A stretch of DNA of 64,000 bases, from contig CM077115.1 of assembly GCA_039619475.1 (NCBI GenBank), positions 299,833,756-299,897,755 of the forward strand, written 5' to 3'. Below the pieces are notes generated by a model that saw only the letters and a list, made by a program, of their open reading frames with translations, was not told the origin of the DNA and made no database searches. Of the stretch, positions 1 to 10,913 are shown piece by piece. The stretch's first letter is position 1. Each line of letters opens with the position of its first letter. Source of the DNA: Icerya purchasi. Lineage: Eukaryota; Arthropoda; Insecta; Hemiptera; Monophlebidae. Both the position numbers and the translations under genes were made by a program.

Positions 1-1454
1 TAATTATATTCTAAATTATCGTGCATTAAAATCAAAATAGTTATTTTAGAAAATTGAAATGTAGAATAATTTTACATATTAAATTTAAAATGATACGTAA
101 ACGAGCACACACACATATACACATACTTCTACCATCCTTTAAAAAAATATATAAATCATTTTCAAACTGTCAAATTTAGAAAATCGAAATTTTTCATCAT
201 GATTAATTTTGTTGGTTTGGAATTTTAATTAAAATTCAAACGCCCGATGGAAGAAAAAAGCACTAATTCCCGCTGCAATTACTAAATGTAGTAAGTAATC
301 AAAATTTCGTGTTCATTTCACTGAAAAAGAAAAAAAAAAAAGTAATAATAATTCACGTAGTTTAATATCGATATAAATTACTGCAAATTAAGTATCAGTC
401 AGTCGGCTTGAATTGATTCGCGTGCTGCGGCATAATAAAGTTACGAAAGAGAAATTATTCAGTTTGACATTTGACGAATCATTTTTTCAATACATTTACT
501 CATGAATATGTACAAATAAATTCACATACTAAATTCACATACTAAATTTTGAATTTATCTGTATCGTTGGGCTCCAAAATGTGTCACCGAGAGGCAAAAT
601 TGGATTTATTTGGTCACTTGGAAAGAAAATTTACAATAGACACAGACAAGAGCATGTAGCATGTAACGCGAAGGCGGCGAAAACTTTGTTGATTTGAAAA
701 TGGGTAGTTTTAGCGGGAATCGCTGAAATTCCGGCGAACGAATATAAAAGCAATTTCTCGGATTGTTTCTATTATACGAATAAAGTACATTTGACGAAGT
801 ATTTGTACACTACTATAAACTGTTCGTCACGACTTGGCCTTAAATCAATTTTCTTGATCACGTACTAACTGTGCAGCACGAACTTGCAAAAGTTTTATCG
901 TCGCGTTGATTTTCCTGTTTATTCTCCCTCTTAAAGTTACAATAAATCAACGTGCAATATGAAACAAAATGATATTAAAGCGGCGCATGCGAAACATCTC
1001 GCTATTCTTGCGCGCACCACATCCACACATGTGACGAAAAGCAACCAAAGGGGAAATATTCTTAAACATACCTGATTATAATTCCGGTTTATTCTATTTC
1101 GAGATCTTCTTAAAATTACCACTCATCTTACTACAGAATCTATAATCTTATTTTGTTCGTTATTAGGATGTTGTTCTAAAATTTTATAATTCTCTCTTCT
1201 AAGTAAAATTGCAAAGTAATGAATGTTAAAAATAGAAACGTTTCTCATAAGGAATTATGTAAATATTAATTTTATCACATTAAAATGTAGTCTCTCTTCT
1301 GGAGGAATTGCTTATTATGTACTCAAGCAAACGCATCATTGCAAAGTAATACGATGAGAAATTTAAAAAATAAGTTTAAGCAATTAATACGATTATCCAT
1401 TGCCGTTATTATAATTCTAATTGATAAATGAACGCGTAAATGGAAAATATATTA
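1..1454. other. AT-rich non-coding stretch
   Basis: No coding frame with a recognisable domain is seen on either strand. The short open frames here have no conserved motif. The stretch holds only AT-rich low-complexity DNA and a short CA/TA-rich tract near 105-125. Confidence 0.6.
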
Positions 1455-1878
1455 CGAGGGGCGTTGTCTTCGAAAATGGCCTCTCGGGCATCCACAAATT
1501 ATGAAAAACATACCAAAGAAACTAGAGAAGAAATAATCTTTATTTTTCGACATAATTTCCAAAAACATTAAGGCATTTATCATACCGGGGGGTCACGAGT
1601 TTAACGATCCGGTCGTGGTAAAACTAGGCGGTGCGTTTAGCGAACAATTTCGTTACTGATCCCATGACCTCGTCTGTTACGACACGTTTCCCACGCATTT
1701 CAAATGGGGAGAAAATCCCCTTAGGTGCCGCCACATCAAGCGTGTAGTATGGTGAATGTGAAAATTCGTTCCAATTTCGATTTTTAATTTACATGCGATC
1801 GAGAACAGATTTCACATAGTTTCACTAAATAACCGGCGTGAAATAAGCCGCGTCACGTTACTTATTGAACGCCCCGCG
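1455..1878 (-). mobile_element. Tc1/mariner-type relic with TA target duplication
   Basis: The element is flanked by TA dinucleotides (1453-1454 and 1879-1880). Its ends are imperfect inverted repeats: CGAGGGGCGTT on the left and AACGCCCCGCG on the right, one mismatch in 11. Reading the minus strand from about 1765 down to the stop at 1540-1542 gives a decayed transposase C-terminus ending in DKCLNVFGNYVEK. This resembles the KC-x-GdYvE tail of mariner-family transposases. An internal stop lies upstream of the tail, and the catalytic DD(E/D) region is missing or unrecognisable. It is therefore an internally deleted, non-autonomous relic. Confidence 0.7.
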
Positions 1879-2430
1879 TATTTAAATTTAAAAACACTTA
1901 TTTGTAGTAAGGTAATATTCATGGTAGTAATTTTGAAAATAATCAACGATATATGGAACGCTCCTTGGATCTCCAACAATACGAAAACTGAAATACATTG
2001 AATTACTATCTCAAGTACAGATTGCGTGTCAAGAACCGCTAGAATTACAGACAATTACTTGAGAAACAAAGCAAGCATAGAATAGGTATAGTTAAGAGTA
2101 TATTTTACATTGCACTATAAGAAAAGCGAATTTGTTTCTTGATACGATTCTGCAATTATTAATCTGTTGTAAAGGACAAAGCTGCATACATGATTAAGCC
2201 ATGAGTCCACTCATCTAAACTGTGGTGATGGTATGTATGTGGAAATTGCGCCATTTAGCACAGTTTGAAGCACGGTGGTTTCGGATGGTGCCCGCGGATG
2301 AACACAGAAAAATTAAAAGTCGTACACTACTACCGATATGTGGAAACAAGTTTGGTTGATAATAAAGATGCCTCACATGCTGCAAAATGGATATTTATAG
2401 ATATACATTTGTGTAACAGGCACTTGAGTA
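1879..2430. other. Non-coding stretch
   Basis: No domain, repeat or RNA gene is recognised between the mariner relic and the first retrotransposon copy. Confidence 0.5.
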
Positions 2431-3362
2431 CGTGTTTATAATTCCTTTTTGCAATCTGTCATGTCTGCTTTTAATGCTTCCTCCCCTATTCGCCATCATT
2501 CATCCGTCAATCGCCGTGTTGCGTCCTCTTATCTTTGGTGGAACGAGGAGTGCAATGCTACATTTTATCACAATCGAGCTACTTTTAGAACTTCCCGTGC
2601 AAACCGTCCAACCGAAAATTTTCTTGCTCATAAACGGGCGAATACTAAAAGCCTCGAAGAAGTCCCCATGAAACAATTTCTGCTCTTTTTTCTCCAGAAC
2701 TACCGACTTCTTACTTACCTGGAAAATGGCAAAAGCTTTTAAATTCTCGTCCCCTGAACGTCCTAACAATTCCAACATTTATGTTAATTGCCTATTACCA
2801 CTTGTAAATTCTGCTTCTCCCGCTTACATTCCTAACATTGATGAATTGTATCCCACTTCTTTTTCACAAGACTCTTTTCCTCATTTCCTTACCGCCGCTT
2901 GCAACATTAATGAATTATAATTTGTTCTTTCAAAACCTTCTAGCCACACTCCAGGTCTCGGCGGTGCATCTTATCTCGTTCTTAAAAACCTATCTGAATT
3001 ATCCATTAATACTCTCCTCAGACGTTTTAATTCCCTTATTTCAAACGGCATAACTCCTCCTTGCTGGAACTCTTTTATCATCCTTTCTATTCATAAAAAA
3101 AGTTCTTTCTTACGCCCAATTTCTTTAGCATCATGTATCAAAAAATTATTCGAAGGTATGTTGAACAGGCGCCATAATCAACATGTTTGACTTTCGGCCT
3201 GGAATACGCCCCCCCCCCCTTGTATTAGTCTTTTTGTTTCCAATAAATACGAATCCTTCATCCAAAAACAGCATTCCTTAGCTTCCTTTATCGATGTTTC
3301 CTGTACTTTTGATAATACGTATTTGCTAACTCTAAGAGAAAAAATGTCAGCAATTAACATTC
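2431..3362 (+). pseudogene. I-like non-LTR ORF2, 5' part of copy 1
   Basis: This is the endonuclease-RT linker and the start of the reverse transcriptase of an I/R1-superfamily non-LTR element, decayed by frameshifts and stops. Visible blocks in order are a WWNEEC linker motif (~2540), a PGLGGASYLVLKN block (~2955, RT region 1), an RPISLASC block (~3115, RT region 2), and a motif A remnant SFIDVSCTFDN (~3285-3320) carrying the first catalytic Asp. The protein stops being homologous just after motif A. It continues with the expected next RT block at about 5118, so the copy is split by an insertion. It belongs to the same family as the copies at 5.1-12.6 kb and 33.3-35.5 kb. Confidence 0.75.
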
Positions 3363-3889
3363 GAGTTAAGTTTTCTTACTTATTTTTATACCCCCTCTCG
3401 CCCCTTTACCCACTGGGTACACCAACAAGAGCTGGCCCATAAATACAGTTGATGGACTAATAACAGGAACAAGGAAAACAAAATTAATACATTAAATCAT
3501 CAAAAATTTGTACATGAGGAAATAGAAGCAAATAATACTCATTACTAAGTAAAGGGTGGCTAATATTGGAATTGTCACAATCATGGAAAGAGAAGAATGA
3601 AAAAAGAATAATAACTGGTACCGCTCACACCAATAATCAGAAATCTAGACAAAAGAGAGAAGACTAGCAAAATAAGAAATAAGAGTACTATGCCTACGAT
3701 TCCAAAATAGCTCAGGAAAATTAAATGGGGGGAATTATAGCCAACTATTATGGTCTCAACTACGCTTGGGTAGAGCCAATTCTACCTCCGAATGATATTA
3801 AGAATGTGAATCTAAAGGCGGAAAAAAATTAAACCAGAACAGCATGGCCGCATCTACAATTAAGCAGTGCCCACTCCGCCTTGGTTTTA

Positions 3890-4150
3890 TTAATACGTGA
3901 CAACTGATAAAAGCCATAGCGGCATGGTTAAAACTGCAGTGAAGTGGAGCCCGCATTGTCCTCGACCATACTTAACCATTATATATTGAAAATTACGCTA
4001 AAGCAATGTAACCACGTCCACAACCAAGTGGAGTCCACATTGCCTCAGCATACATCTGGTCCAGAATGACTAGCCATTAAATCACCCAAAAGCAATATGG
4101 CCACCAATTCAGACAAGTATGGCCCACACTGCTCTAGAATCCAACTGAGT
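3890..4150. repeat. Degenerate ~80-100 bp repeats in the antisense 3' UTR
   Basis: Phrases such as aagtggagcccgcattg, aagtggagtccacattg and agtatggcccacactg recur at roughly 80-100 bp spacing (about 3943, 4024 and 4108), with related sequence between them. This looks like a short, decayed tandem array inside the untranslated tail of the antisense element. Confidence 0.4.
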
Positions 4151-4539
4151 TTACAAGATTATGTTGTAAACTATGCGCGTGTCTAGGACAAAGTGTTCGA
4201 GGTAAGCGTGAATAAAAGAAGGGAAATAGGAACGAGGAAAATCAATATGTAAGAACACATGAATAACACATGAATTTACCTAATATATTTGGGCTGCAAA
4301 ATTGGGAAGTATTAAAGCTGTGCGAGGTTGGAAATATTCAAGGATTCGACAAAATTCATCATTAATGGTTTTAATAGTGTCAAATAAAGAAAGGAAGAGG
4401 TCATATTTTAATGTGAAGTAAAAGTGATGATAAGAAATTAGAGAAAATAATGATAACTGAAAGAGACGGAATTGAGAGTGTAAGTGCAGCATTAAAAGGC
4501 GGGGGGATACTAGAAGATAAATTTTCTTAGTAAAATTTA

Positions 4540-5100
4540 GCACGCTGTAGAGAAAGGAAAGATCATTCAAAGAAAATATGATCGTAATGCATTCGGAGAA
4601 TGATGAGAAACACATAGGATAAATTCAAGACGGTACCATGGGGGTAGCGGAAGGCGACATACCGAGGAAATAATAGATCGTTCGTGAAGTGGAAAATCAG
4701 AAAAACAAGGACGAATGGTAAGACGAGTTGTTTCAGGAGATAAAATGAATAAAAGTCAGAAAAGTAAAAACGAAAATGACTTTCATAGTGTGAAGATTGT
4801 ATCTTTTTGACCATACTGAGTAATTCGTTGGCAAGAAATTGGTTAAAAACATTTCCAGAGAAAGCAACAGAGCGAGCTAAAATATTTGCATCTACATTTT
4901 CTTTGATTGCTACGTGACCAGGAATCTATAAGAAATCCATTTGGAAAAAGTTAGAAATGAAGAGAATGAAAATCATGGAAAGGATTTTTAAAATAATAGA
5001 GTTTGTAATTATGATGAATAGCATTTGATGAGGTGGATTCAAGGACACTTTTAGAATCAGAAATTATGAAGAATTTACTACACCCTTCTATAAATAGCAA
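4540..5100 (-). pseudogene. RNase H and C-terminal zinc motif fragment (antisense)
   Basis: Read on the minus strand, the sequence shows FFIISDSKSVL (RNase H, third catalytic Asp), then an IPGHVAIKENVDANILARS block (the Pro-Gly-His loop and final Asp region), and finally a YDHIFFE block. The last block matches the C-terminal Cys/His motif DADHIFFEC of copy 2. Frameshifts break the frame several times. It is dead coding sequence from the I-like superfamily. Confidence 0.65.
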
Positions 5101-6985
5101 TTGATTCCGCACAAAATATGGAGGAAATTATTAATATCATGATGAATCGCTCTGTCTACCTTTCTTCTGGTCTCGCCGAGGGTTCTTTCTTCAGTCCTAC
5201 TCTCTTCAATATCTACACTATCAGTATTGCCTCTCTCTCTTTAAATTACTCCTCTTTGTTTTTCGCCGATAGTATTCTCTTCTGCCCCGATAATTTAGCC
5301 TCTTAGTTCCCCTCCTACTGCACTAGATCGCTCCCCATCCTCAATTCACCTTATTTCCCCTTTTAAGTCTCCGTCTACTTTTTTCTCGCTTTGTCCTTAG
5401 CTTTGATTAATCTATCCGTAAACAATACACTCTTTCCTCGCGTTAATTGCATCTGCTATCTTGGTATTTTTTTCAATAGTCGGCTGACATTCTATAAACA
5501 TATTGAATATCTTTCCTCTTCTGATATTAAAAGTCTGAACCTGCTGAAAGCTCTGTCCTCTCAACAAAATGGGATGGTGATCCTTCAATTCTGATCTCGT
5601 TGTATAAAGCCATTATCTGCCCCAACTCTGATTACTATTCTTTTATCTATGGTTGCGCCTCTAAATTCCATCTTTTTAAATTAGACATCATCCAAAACTC
5701 GTGTCTTCAGCTTTTCTTTGGTGCTCTTAAGTCTACTCCAATTCCGGGAATTCTTGCAGAGTCTAACACATCACCCCTGTCCCTTCGCAGATCTTATTTA
5801 GGCTCTCGTTTCCTTACCAAATGGTTTCTATTCACGTCCTGTACTCTTATTCATTCCTATCTTTCAATTTGTAAAAACTGGAGTTTTGCGCCTAGAAAAA
5901 TCCCTGTTTTAGCTTCCCTTTCTTTTCGCCTTAGTTTATTTTGATCTTACACAATCTCATGTAATAATCTCCCTTTTTTTCCCTTTAGCTCTGCCGATCT
6001 CTGCTATTCTCCCAAAGTATTTTTTCTACCTTTAATTTCAAAATCCCTTCCTCAAACAATAATTAAACAAAAATTCTACAGCACTATCAATTCCCAATTT
6101 CCATCGCACGTAACCATTTTCACGGATGGCTTCAGGGGAAATGGTATTGGAGCTTCTTTTGTCCTGCCGGATTTTAACTTGTCTGACTCTTTTCGTCTTC
6201 CTTCTTTTTATTCCAACTTTACAGCCGATTTGATGGCTATCCTACGCTTTGTTTTCTTCATTTCCTCCAGTCGTCTGTTTTCAAATTATTTGGTTATTTA
6301 AGACTTCATGAGTGCTCTTCATCCGATCAGCTGCTCTCCTCCTAATCACTCTTTCGATTTCATCATTCTTCACATACGCTGTCTTATTTGTTTTCTTTCT
6401 TCTCGCTATTCCATCTGTGTTGATTTTCTCGGGATTCCCAGCCACGTGGGAATTAAAGGTAATGAAACGACGAGTTCCTTGGCTCGGGTTGCTGGCTTCC
6501 TCTTATTCCTTTTTTTACAGAAATCCATCCTCTAACCGGAATTCTCTATGTAAAATATTTCACTTCAAACTCTAGTCAGGTATTTGCCCATCCACCTTTT
6601 GTAAAGATCAATCCTTTTATCTATTTGTACAAACTAATCGTCCATCTCATCCCTGGTTCTTTGAGTTTCCTTCACTTCTCCGTTTTATTGTCATTTCTAT
6701 ATTTCACTTGCACTTTGGTCATTCTATTCTCCCTTCCTCTCATTTTCCCTATTCCCTTTGTCCGACCCATATCACACATCTTTTCTGAATGTTTTCTTCC
6801 TGTTGAATGTTCTATTCTATATTCTTGTCGGCTGAAATTGAAGCTCTCTGCTCCTTAGGGTACATCTTATATTTTGTCTTTCTCCTCGCCATCCATTATT
6901 TCATTTCCTTTATATTGTTCATATCTGACCGAATCAAAATTTAATTGACGGCTCTTTTCTTGTTTGTTGTTCTGGGTGTGCAAAA
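5101..6985 (+). pseudogene. I-like non-LTR ORF2, 3' part of copy 1
   Basis: This continues the reverse transcriptase broken off at 3362. It begins with the GLAEGSFFSPTLFNIY block (~5165) and a decayed catalytic box read as FADSILF rather than FADD (~5260). Next come the RT thumb (YLGIFFNSRLTF, ~5460; SDYYSFIYGCAS, ~5625), RNase H blocks (TIFTDG, ~6118; IPSHVGIKGNE, ~6435) and a C-terminal block near 6780. Several frameshifts and stops are present. The copy ends near 6985 in an A-rich tail after ctgggtgtgc, which resembles the ends of copies 2 and 4. Confidence 0.75.
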
Positions 6986-7057
6986 AAAAAAAAAATAATA
7001 ATTGCAGTATATTTGTTTGTACGCAGTTACCGTTGTGAGAAGTCTGTCATAAAATAA

Positions 7058-8626
7058 GTTTCTCTTCCCCGTGTTATTTGCTTCTGCTATCTCGGTATTT
7101 ACCTTAATAGTCGTCTGACCTTCTCTGAGCATATTGACCACCTTTCTTGTTCTGCCGTTAAAAGACTGAACTTGCTAAAATCCTTGTCTCCAACCAAATG
7201 GGGAGGTTATCCTCATCTGCTCATTTCCCTGTATACATCCATTATTCGCTCCAAGTTTGATTACTGCTCTTTTATCTATGGTTGTGCCTCCAGATCCCTT
7301 CTTTCCAAATTAGATATAATACAAAACTCCTGTCTCCGTCTTTGCGTCGGTGCTCTCAAATCCTCTCCCATTTCAGCAATGCTCGCGGAATCTAACATAC
7401 CTCCCCTCTCAGTTCGAAGGTTTTATTTGGGCTATCGATTCCTTCCCAAACGTTTACCTTTCACTTCGTCTCAACTTATTCCTTCCTACATTTACATTGC
7501 CAAGAACTGGCGTTTTGTTTCTAATAAAATCCCTATCTTAGCCCCTATTTCTCAACATCTTAGCCATTTTTCCTCCCATATTATATCCAGCAATAATCTT
7601 CCGTACTTCTCACTCAATTATTTCGACCTCTTACACCCTCCCAAAGTACATTTTCTCCCTAAATTTTCTAAGTTTATGCCTCGGACCGTCATTAAACAGG
7701 AATTTCGCAGTACGGTCAGTTGTCTTTTTCCTTCTCATGCACTTGTTTTTACTGATGGCTCTAGTGGACCCGGTGGGGTCGGATCGTCTTTTATTCTTCC
7801 CGAAGCCAACTTCTCCGAATCCTTTCGCCTCCCATCTTTCTGTTCTATTTTTACGGCCGAATTGATGGCTATCCTTCGTGCGATCATACATATCTCGTCC
7901 AATCGTTCGTCCTCAGACTATCTAATCATTTCTGACTCCATGGGTGCTCTCCAGGCTATCAGTTCACCGCTTCCTCCTACCTCTTCTGACTTCTTCATTC
8001 TTCGTATACAATCTCTCATTTATAACCTTTCTTTCCATCACTCTGTACACATTAACTTACTGTGGGTTCCTGGTCACAGAGGCATCGAGGGTAATGAAAT
8101 GGCGGATGCTTTGGCTCAGGTTGCTGTTCGTTCTCGCTTCTATTTAAAAAAAATCCCGGCTGTTAATCTATTACCCCTAATTAAGAAGCTTCACTTCAGA
8201 TTTTGGTCGGATGTGTACCCTTCTTCTTTTACCAACAATCGTTCATTCTACCTTTCAATCCAACCTACACTTCCTTCTCATCCGTGGTTCTCGGAGTTTC
8301 CCTCTCTTCCACGATTTATAATTTCCTCTATTGTCCGCCTGCGCTTTAATCACACACTGCTGCCCTCTTCACGCTATCGTTTCTCTTTGCTTCCCTCTCC
8401 TCATTGTCCGTTGCATCCAGATGAAGCAGTTGTCTGTGATGCTGATCACATTTTCTTCGAGTGCTCTGCTCTTTCTGCGGAGCGTTCTCTTTTCTATCTT
8501 TACCTTATAAAGCTGGGGCTTCCCACTCCTTACTGTGCGTCTTACATCTTGTCCCTTCCTTCCCAGTCTGTTGTTCTTGTCCTTGGTTCCTTTATTTCAG
8601 CTGTCTCCAATCGAATTAGGTTCTAG
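7058..8626 (+). CDS. I-like non-LTR ORF2 C-terminal half (copy 2), open frame
   Basis: This is the best-preserved copy: one open frame of about 520 codons, 5'-truncated with no ATG of its own. It starts in the RT thumb (CYLGIYLNSRLTF). It then encodes an RNase H domain in which all four catalytic acids are visible: Asp in FTDGS, Glu in TAELMAI, Asp in IISDSMG and Asp in NEMADAL, plus the VPGH loop. The C-terminus carries a Cys/His motif (PHCPLHP...VCDADHIFFEC) typical of I/R1-type elements. Upstream catalytic RT blocks are missing, so it cannot be autonomous. The lack of frameshifts suggests it inserted more recently than copies 1, 3 and 4. Confidence 0.85.
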   Translation, partial: VSLPRVICFCYLGIYLNSRLTFSEHIDHLSCSAVKRLNLLKSLSPTKWGGYPHLLISLYTSIIRSKFDYCSFIYGCASRSLLSKLDIIQNSCLRLCVGALKSSPISAMLAESNIPPLSVRRFYLGYRFLPKRLPFTSSQLIPSYIYIAKNWRFVSNKIPILAPISQHLSHFSSHIISSNNLPYFSLNYFDLLHPPKVHFLPKFSKFMPRTVIKQEFRSTVSCLFPSHALVFTDGSSGPGGVGSSFILPEANFSESFRLPSFCSIFTAELMAILRAIIHISSNRSSSDYLIISDSMGALQAISSPLPPTSSDFFILRIQSLIYNLSFHHSVHINLLWVPGHRGIEGNEMADALAQVAVRSRFYLKKIPAVNLLPLIKKLHFRFWSDVYPSSFTNNRSFYLSIQPTLPSHPWFSEFPSLPRFIISSIVRLRFNHTLLPSSRYRFSLLPSPHCPLHPDEAVVCDADHIFFECSALSAERSLFYLYLIKLGLPTPYCASYILSLPSQSVVLVLGSFISAVSNRIRF

Positions 8627-8706
8627 TTAGTTGTCTCTCCTTCCCATTGTGTCTGGGCAATGGTCCATAGTTGATGCGCCCAAAAAAAAACCCCCCAAAA
8701 AAAAAC
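8627..8706 (+). other. 3' end of copy 2 with family signature
   Basis: A short 3' untranslated region ends with gttgatgcgccc followed by a long A/C-rich tail. The same signature, gttgatgcgcccaaa, closes copy 4 at about 35,473-35,487. It therefore marks the true 3' terminus of this family. Confidence 0.7.
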
Positions 8707-10913
8707 CTTATTTTATTACTTTGTCGAAAATTCCTCTGTATATAAAACTGACCTATTTTCAAACACGTTAATAAATATTTAAAATAAAATATAAGTATAT
8801 GTAATAAAAAAACATGTTTTTTTTCATCAAAAATATTAATTTTTTTACAGCGACTTTTGTAGTTTGATACATTTTCTTCTTTTATGTGTAACTGAAAATT
8901 ATCGGCAAAACTGCATCTAATACGAACGGGGTATGAAGAGATGTTTTTAAATATATTTACCCTAATGGGAAGCTGATCATAAAGTTGTTTATAAGTTTGT
9001 ACATTATTACTGGATACATTTTTTAACGAACTGTAAAAATAGCAGAACGCGCTAATACAAGCAGCATAACAAACAAGTATTTAAATTTTTTTAATGCAAA
9101 TCAATGCGTCGAAGCTTCAATTAACAAATTGAAAAACAGCAATGTAATTTTTAATGTAAGCAGCTTTAAAACGAAAATAGAACCTGCGATTAAGAAAGCT
9201 TATAAAATTAAACACATTTTTAAATATCTTATTGTAGATCTTTGTAAAAGTGTATAGATAGATACGGATTTGGTATTTTTGGCGCCATTTTCAGGTGATG
9301 TTTGAGCTAGAAAATATTACTTGGTAAAAGTTATTAATTCATGATCTCTCAAACATTCTTCTTATTTGTTAACGCGGGTGACTATAGGTTTGAAAGTTGC
9401 GTATTCGGCTAAAACCACAATTCCTGTGCACATTTTGAGGGACAAATATGTCAAGGTGGAGTGAATGTCTAGGTAGCAGTGGTCAGTGATGGAGGTAACT
9501 TAACTACATAAATCTGGGGCGAGTGCACTTCGTACAATAGCTGAGCCGTGTGGTATTAAGTCGAGAGAAGATTTTGTAAATCCTGCCATAAACAAGCAGT
9601 ATAGCGAGTGCGGTGTACATTTAAGACAGCAGTCGATTTGTAGATTGCACACAGCCTTTTTCTGCTCGTTCTGTTTTCCGTTGCATGTCAATTGAGCCGC
9701 AGGTCACACATTGTTCATTTATTATCTAGTCTGCCGCATTGTACACTTTTTGTTTTTCGGTCCAGTTAAACTGTTTTTCCGTCGTTTTTGTCTTTTGTCG
9801 TTAAACATTACAGTTTTTATATTTTCATATTGACAGAGTTCAGTCGAATATTAGCAGCTACAATCAGTTCCAAGTGTAGTCTCGCGCGTACACTAGCGTT
9901 GCATGTAACATTTCCAAGTTTTTTTTTTTTTTTTTTACACTACCTATGTCAGTAAAACTGAAATGTACGAATAGGTAGTCGCCGACACTCAGCAATTAAG
10001 TATGGCACTACACGATAAAGATACTTTGCCCATTGCAAAATCACACAATTAGTTTACAAGAAATGTACGTATTTTTCTGGCTTTTCTCTTTATTTCACTT
10101 TATTATATCAGACTTCCGAAAAACCTGAAATATTATTCGTTCTCGTAAACGAATAACACTCAAAGCCACGCTCGCATCCTCAGCAGGAATTTTTGTGTCT
10201 GCAATGTGAGGAAAATTTTGCCAGTACTTCCTCAGACATGTTTCCTCGCTATTCATTTATTTTTTTTGCATCAAAGCCTAATGCTCAAGGAAGAAGAATT
10301 TTACCTCGTCATCTAGACAACAAATGAAAGATTCATCACGTTATACTTGCTTTCAGAACTTGGTCTGGAAAAGTCTTGAATTAACATTAATATTGTGACG
10401 AATCCGTATCAGAGCGCCATTTTTCAGGTGCATATGAATATTATTGATTTTTATGATTTCTTTTCTATAACTCGCCGCTTTCGGGGCCGGTCAGCTGATC
10501 CGTTAACCGAGCAGTCATCGTTAGTTATTTTATGCAGCCTGAGAATGTGGGTGTGTGTTAGTTGAAGGATGATGGCGCCGCAAGCTAGATGGCCTGCTCT
10601 CGTCACGTGTGGATCTAGAACTCTGGCGAGGTAGGCAGATAAAAGATCAAATAACGAAAATAATGAATGAAAACTGTGAGTATGTGTGTTCAGTTAATCG
10701 TTTAGTTTTGCAAATGCTGTTGGTCAAAAGACGACATTTAGTCCATTTAAATACCGTTTTTTCAAGATTAGCGGTGATTGTACCCTTTTGTTTCGTTTAA
10801 TTGCTATACGCCGTGTATTACATGTTTCTTTAAATACATTAGTTTTTTTCTTCCGTGCTCAATCAATAAAGAAAAAATTTTCGTAATTATCAGTAAGAGT
10901 TATTTGGTAAACA
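8707..10913. other. AT-rich stretch with dispersed-repeat fragments
   Basis: No gene is recognised. Two pieces match other places in the window: 9261-9385 resembles 63,459-63,585, and 9841-9915 resembles the SINE body near 21,770-21,840. A gatgacgaatccgtatca-like phrase near 10,395 is reminiscent of the reverse of the 9261 repeat. A T14+ homopolymer lies at about 9920. Confidence 0.55.
9261..9385 (+). repeat. Dispersed repeat, copy A
   Basis: The sequence beginning gatacggatttggtat aligns by eye with 63,459-63,585, which begins gatacggattcggtat. Both share gagctagaaa and gatctctc at matching offsets. The two copies look roughly 70% identical. They may be fragments of an LTR or untranslated region, but this is not established. 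Confidence 0.55.

Larger units (their letters stand above)
3366..5100 (-). mobile_element. Antisense non-LTR fragment inserted in copy 1
   Basis: This segment separates the two halves of copy 1 and runs the opposite way. On the minus strand it encodes a decayed RNase H region and C-terminus (5100 down to about 4540), followed by a long 3' untranslated region down to about 3366. It is related to, but clearly diverged from, the sense-strand copies around it. No target duplication could be confirmed at the junctions, so the exact ends are approximate. Confidence 0.65.

Noticed and set aside
937..1122. 61-aa minus-strand frame
   Set aside because: No motif, no homologue recognised; isolated in AT-rich DNA.
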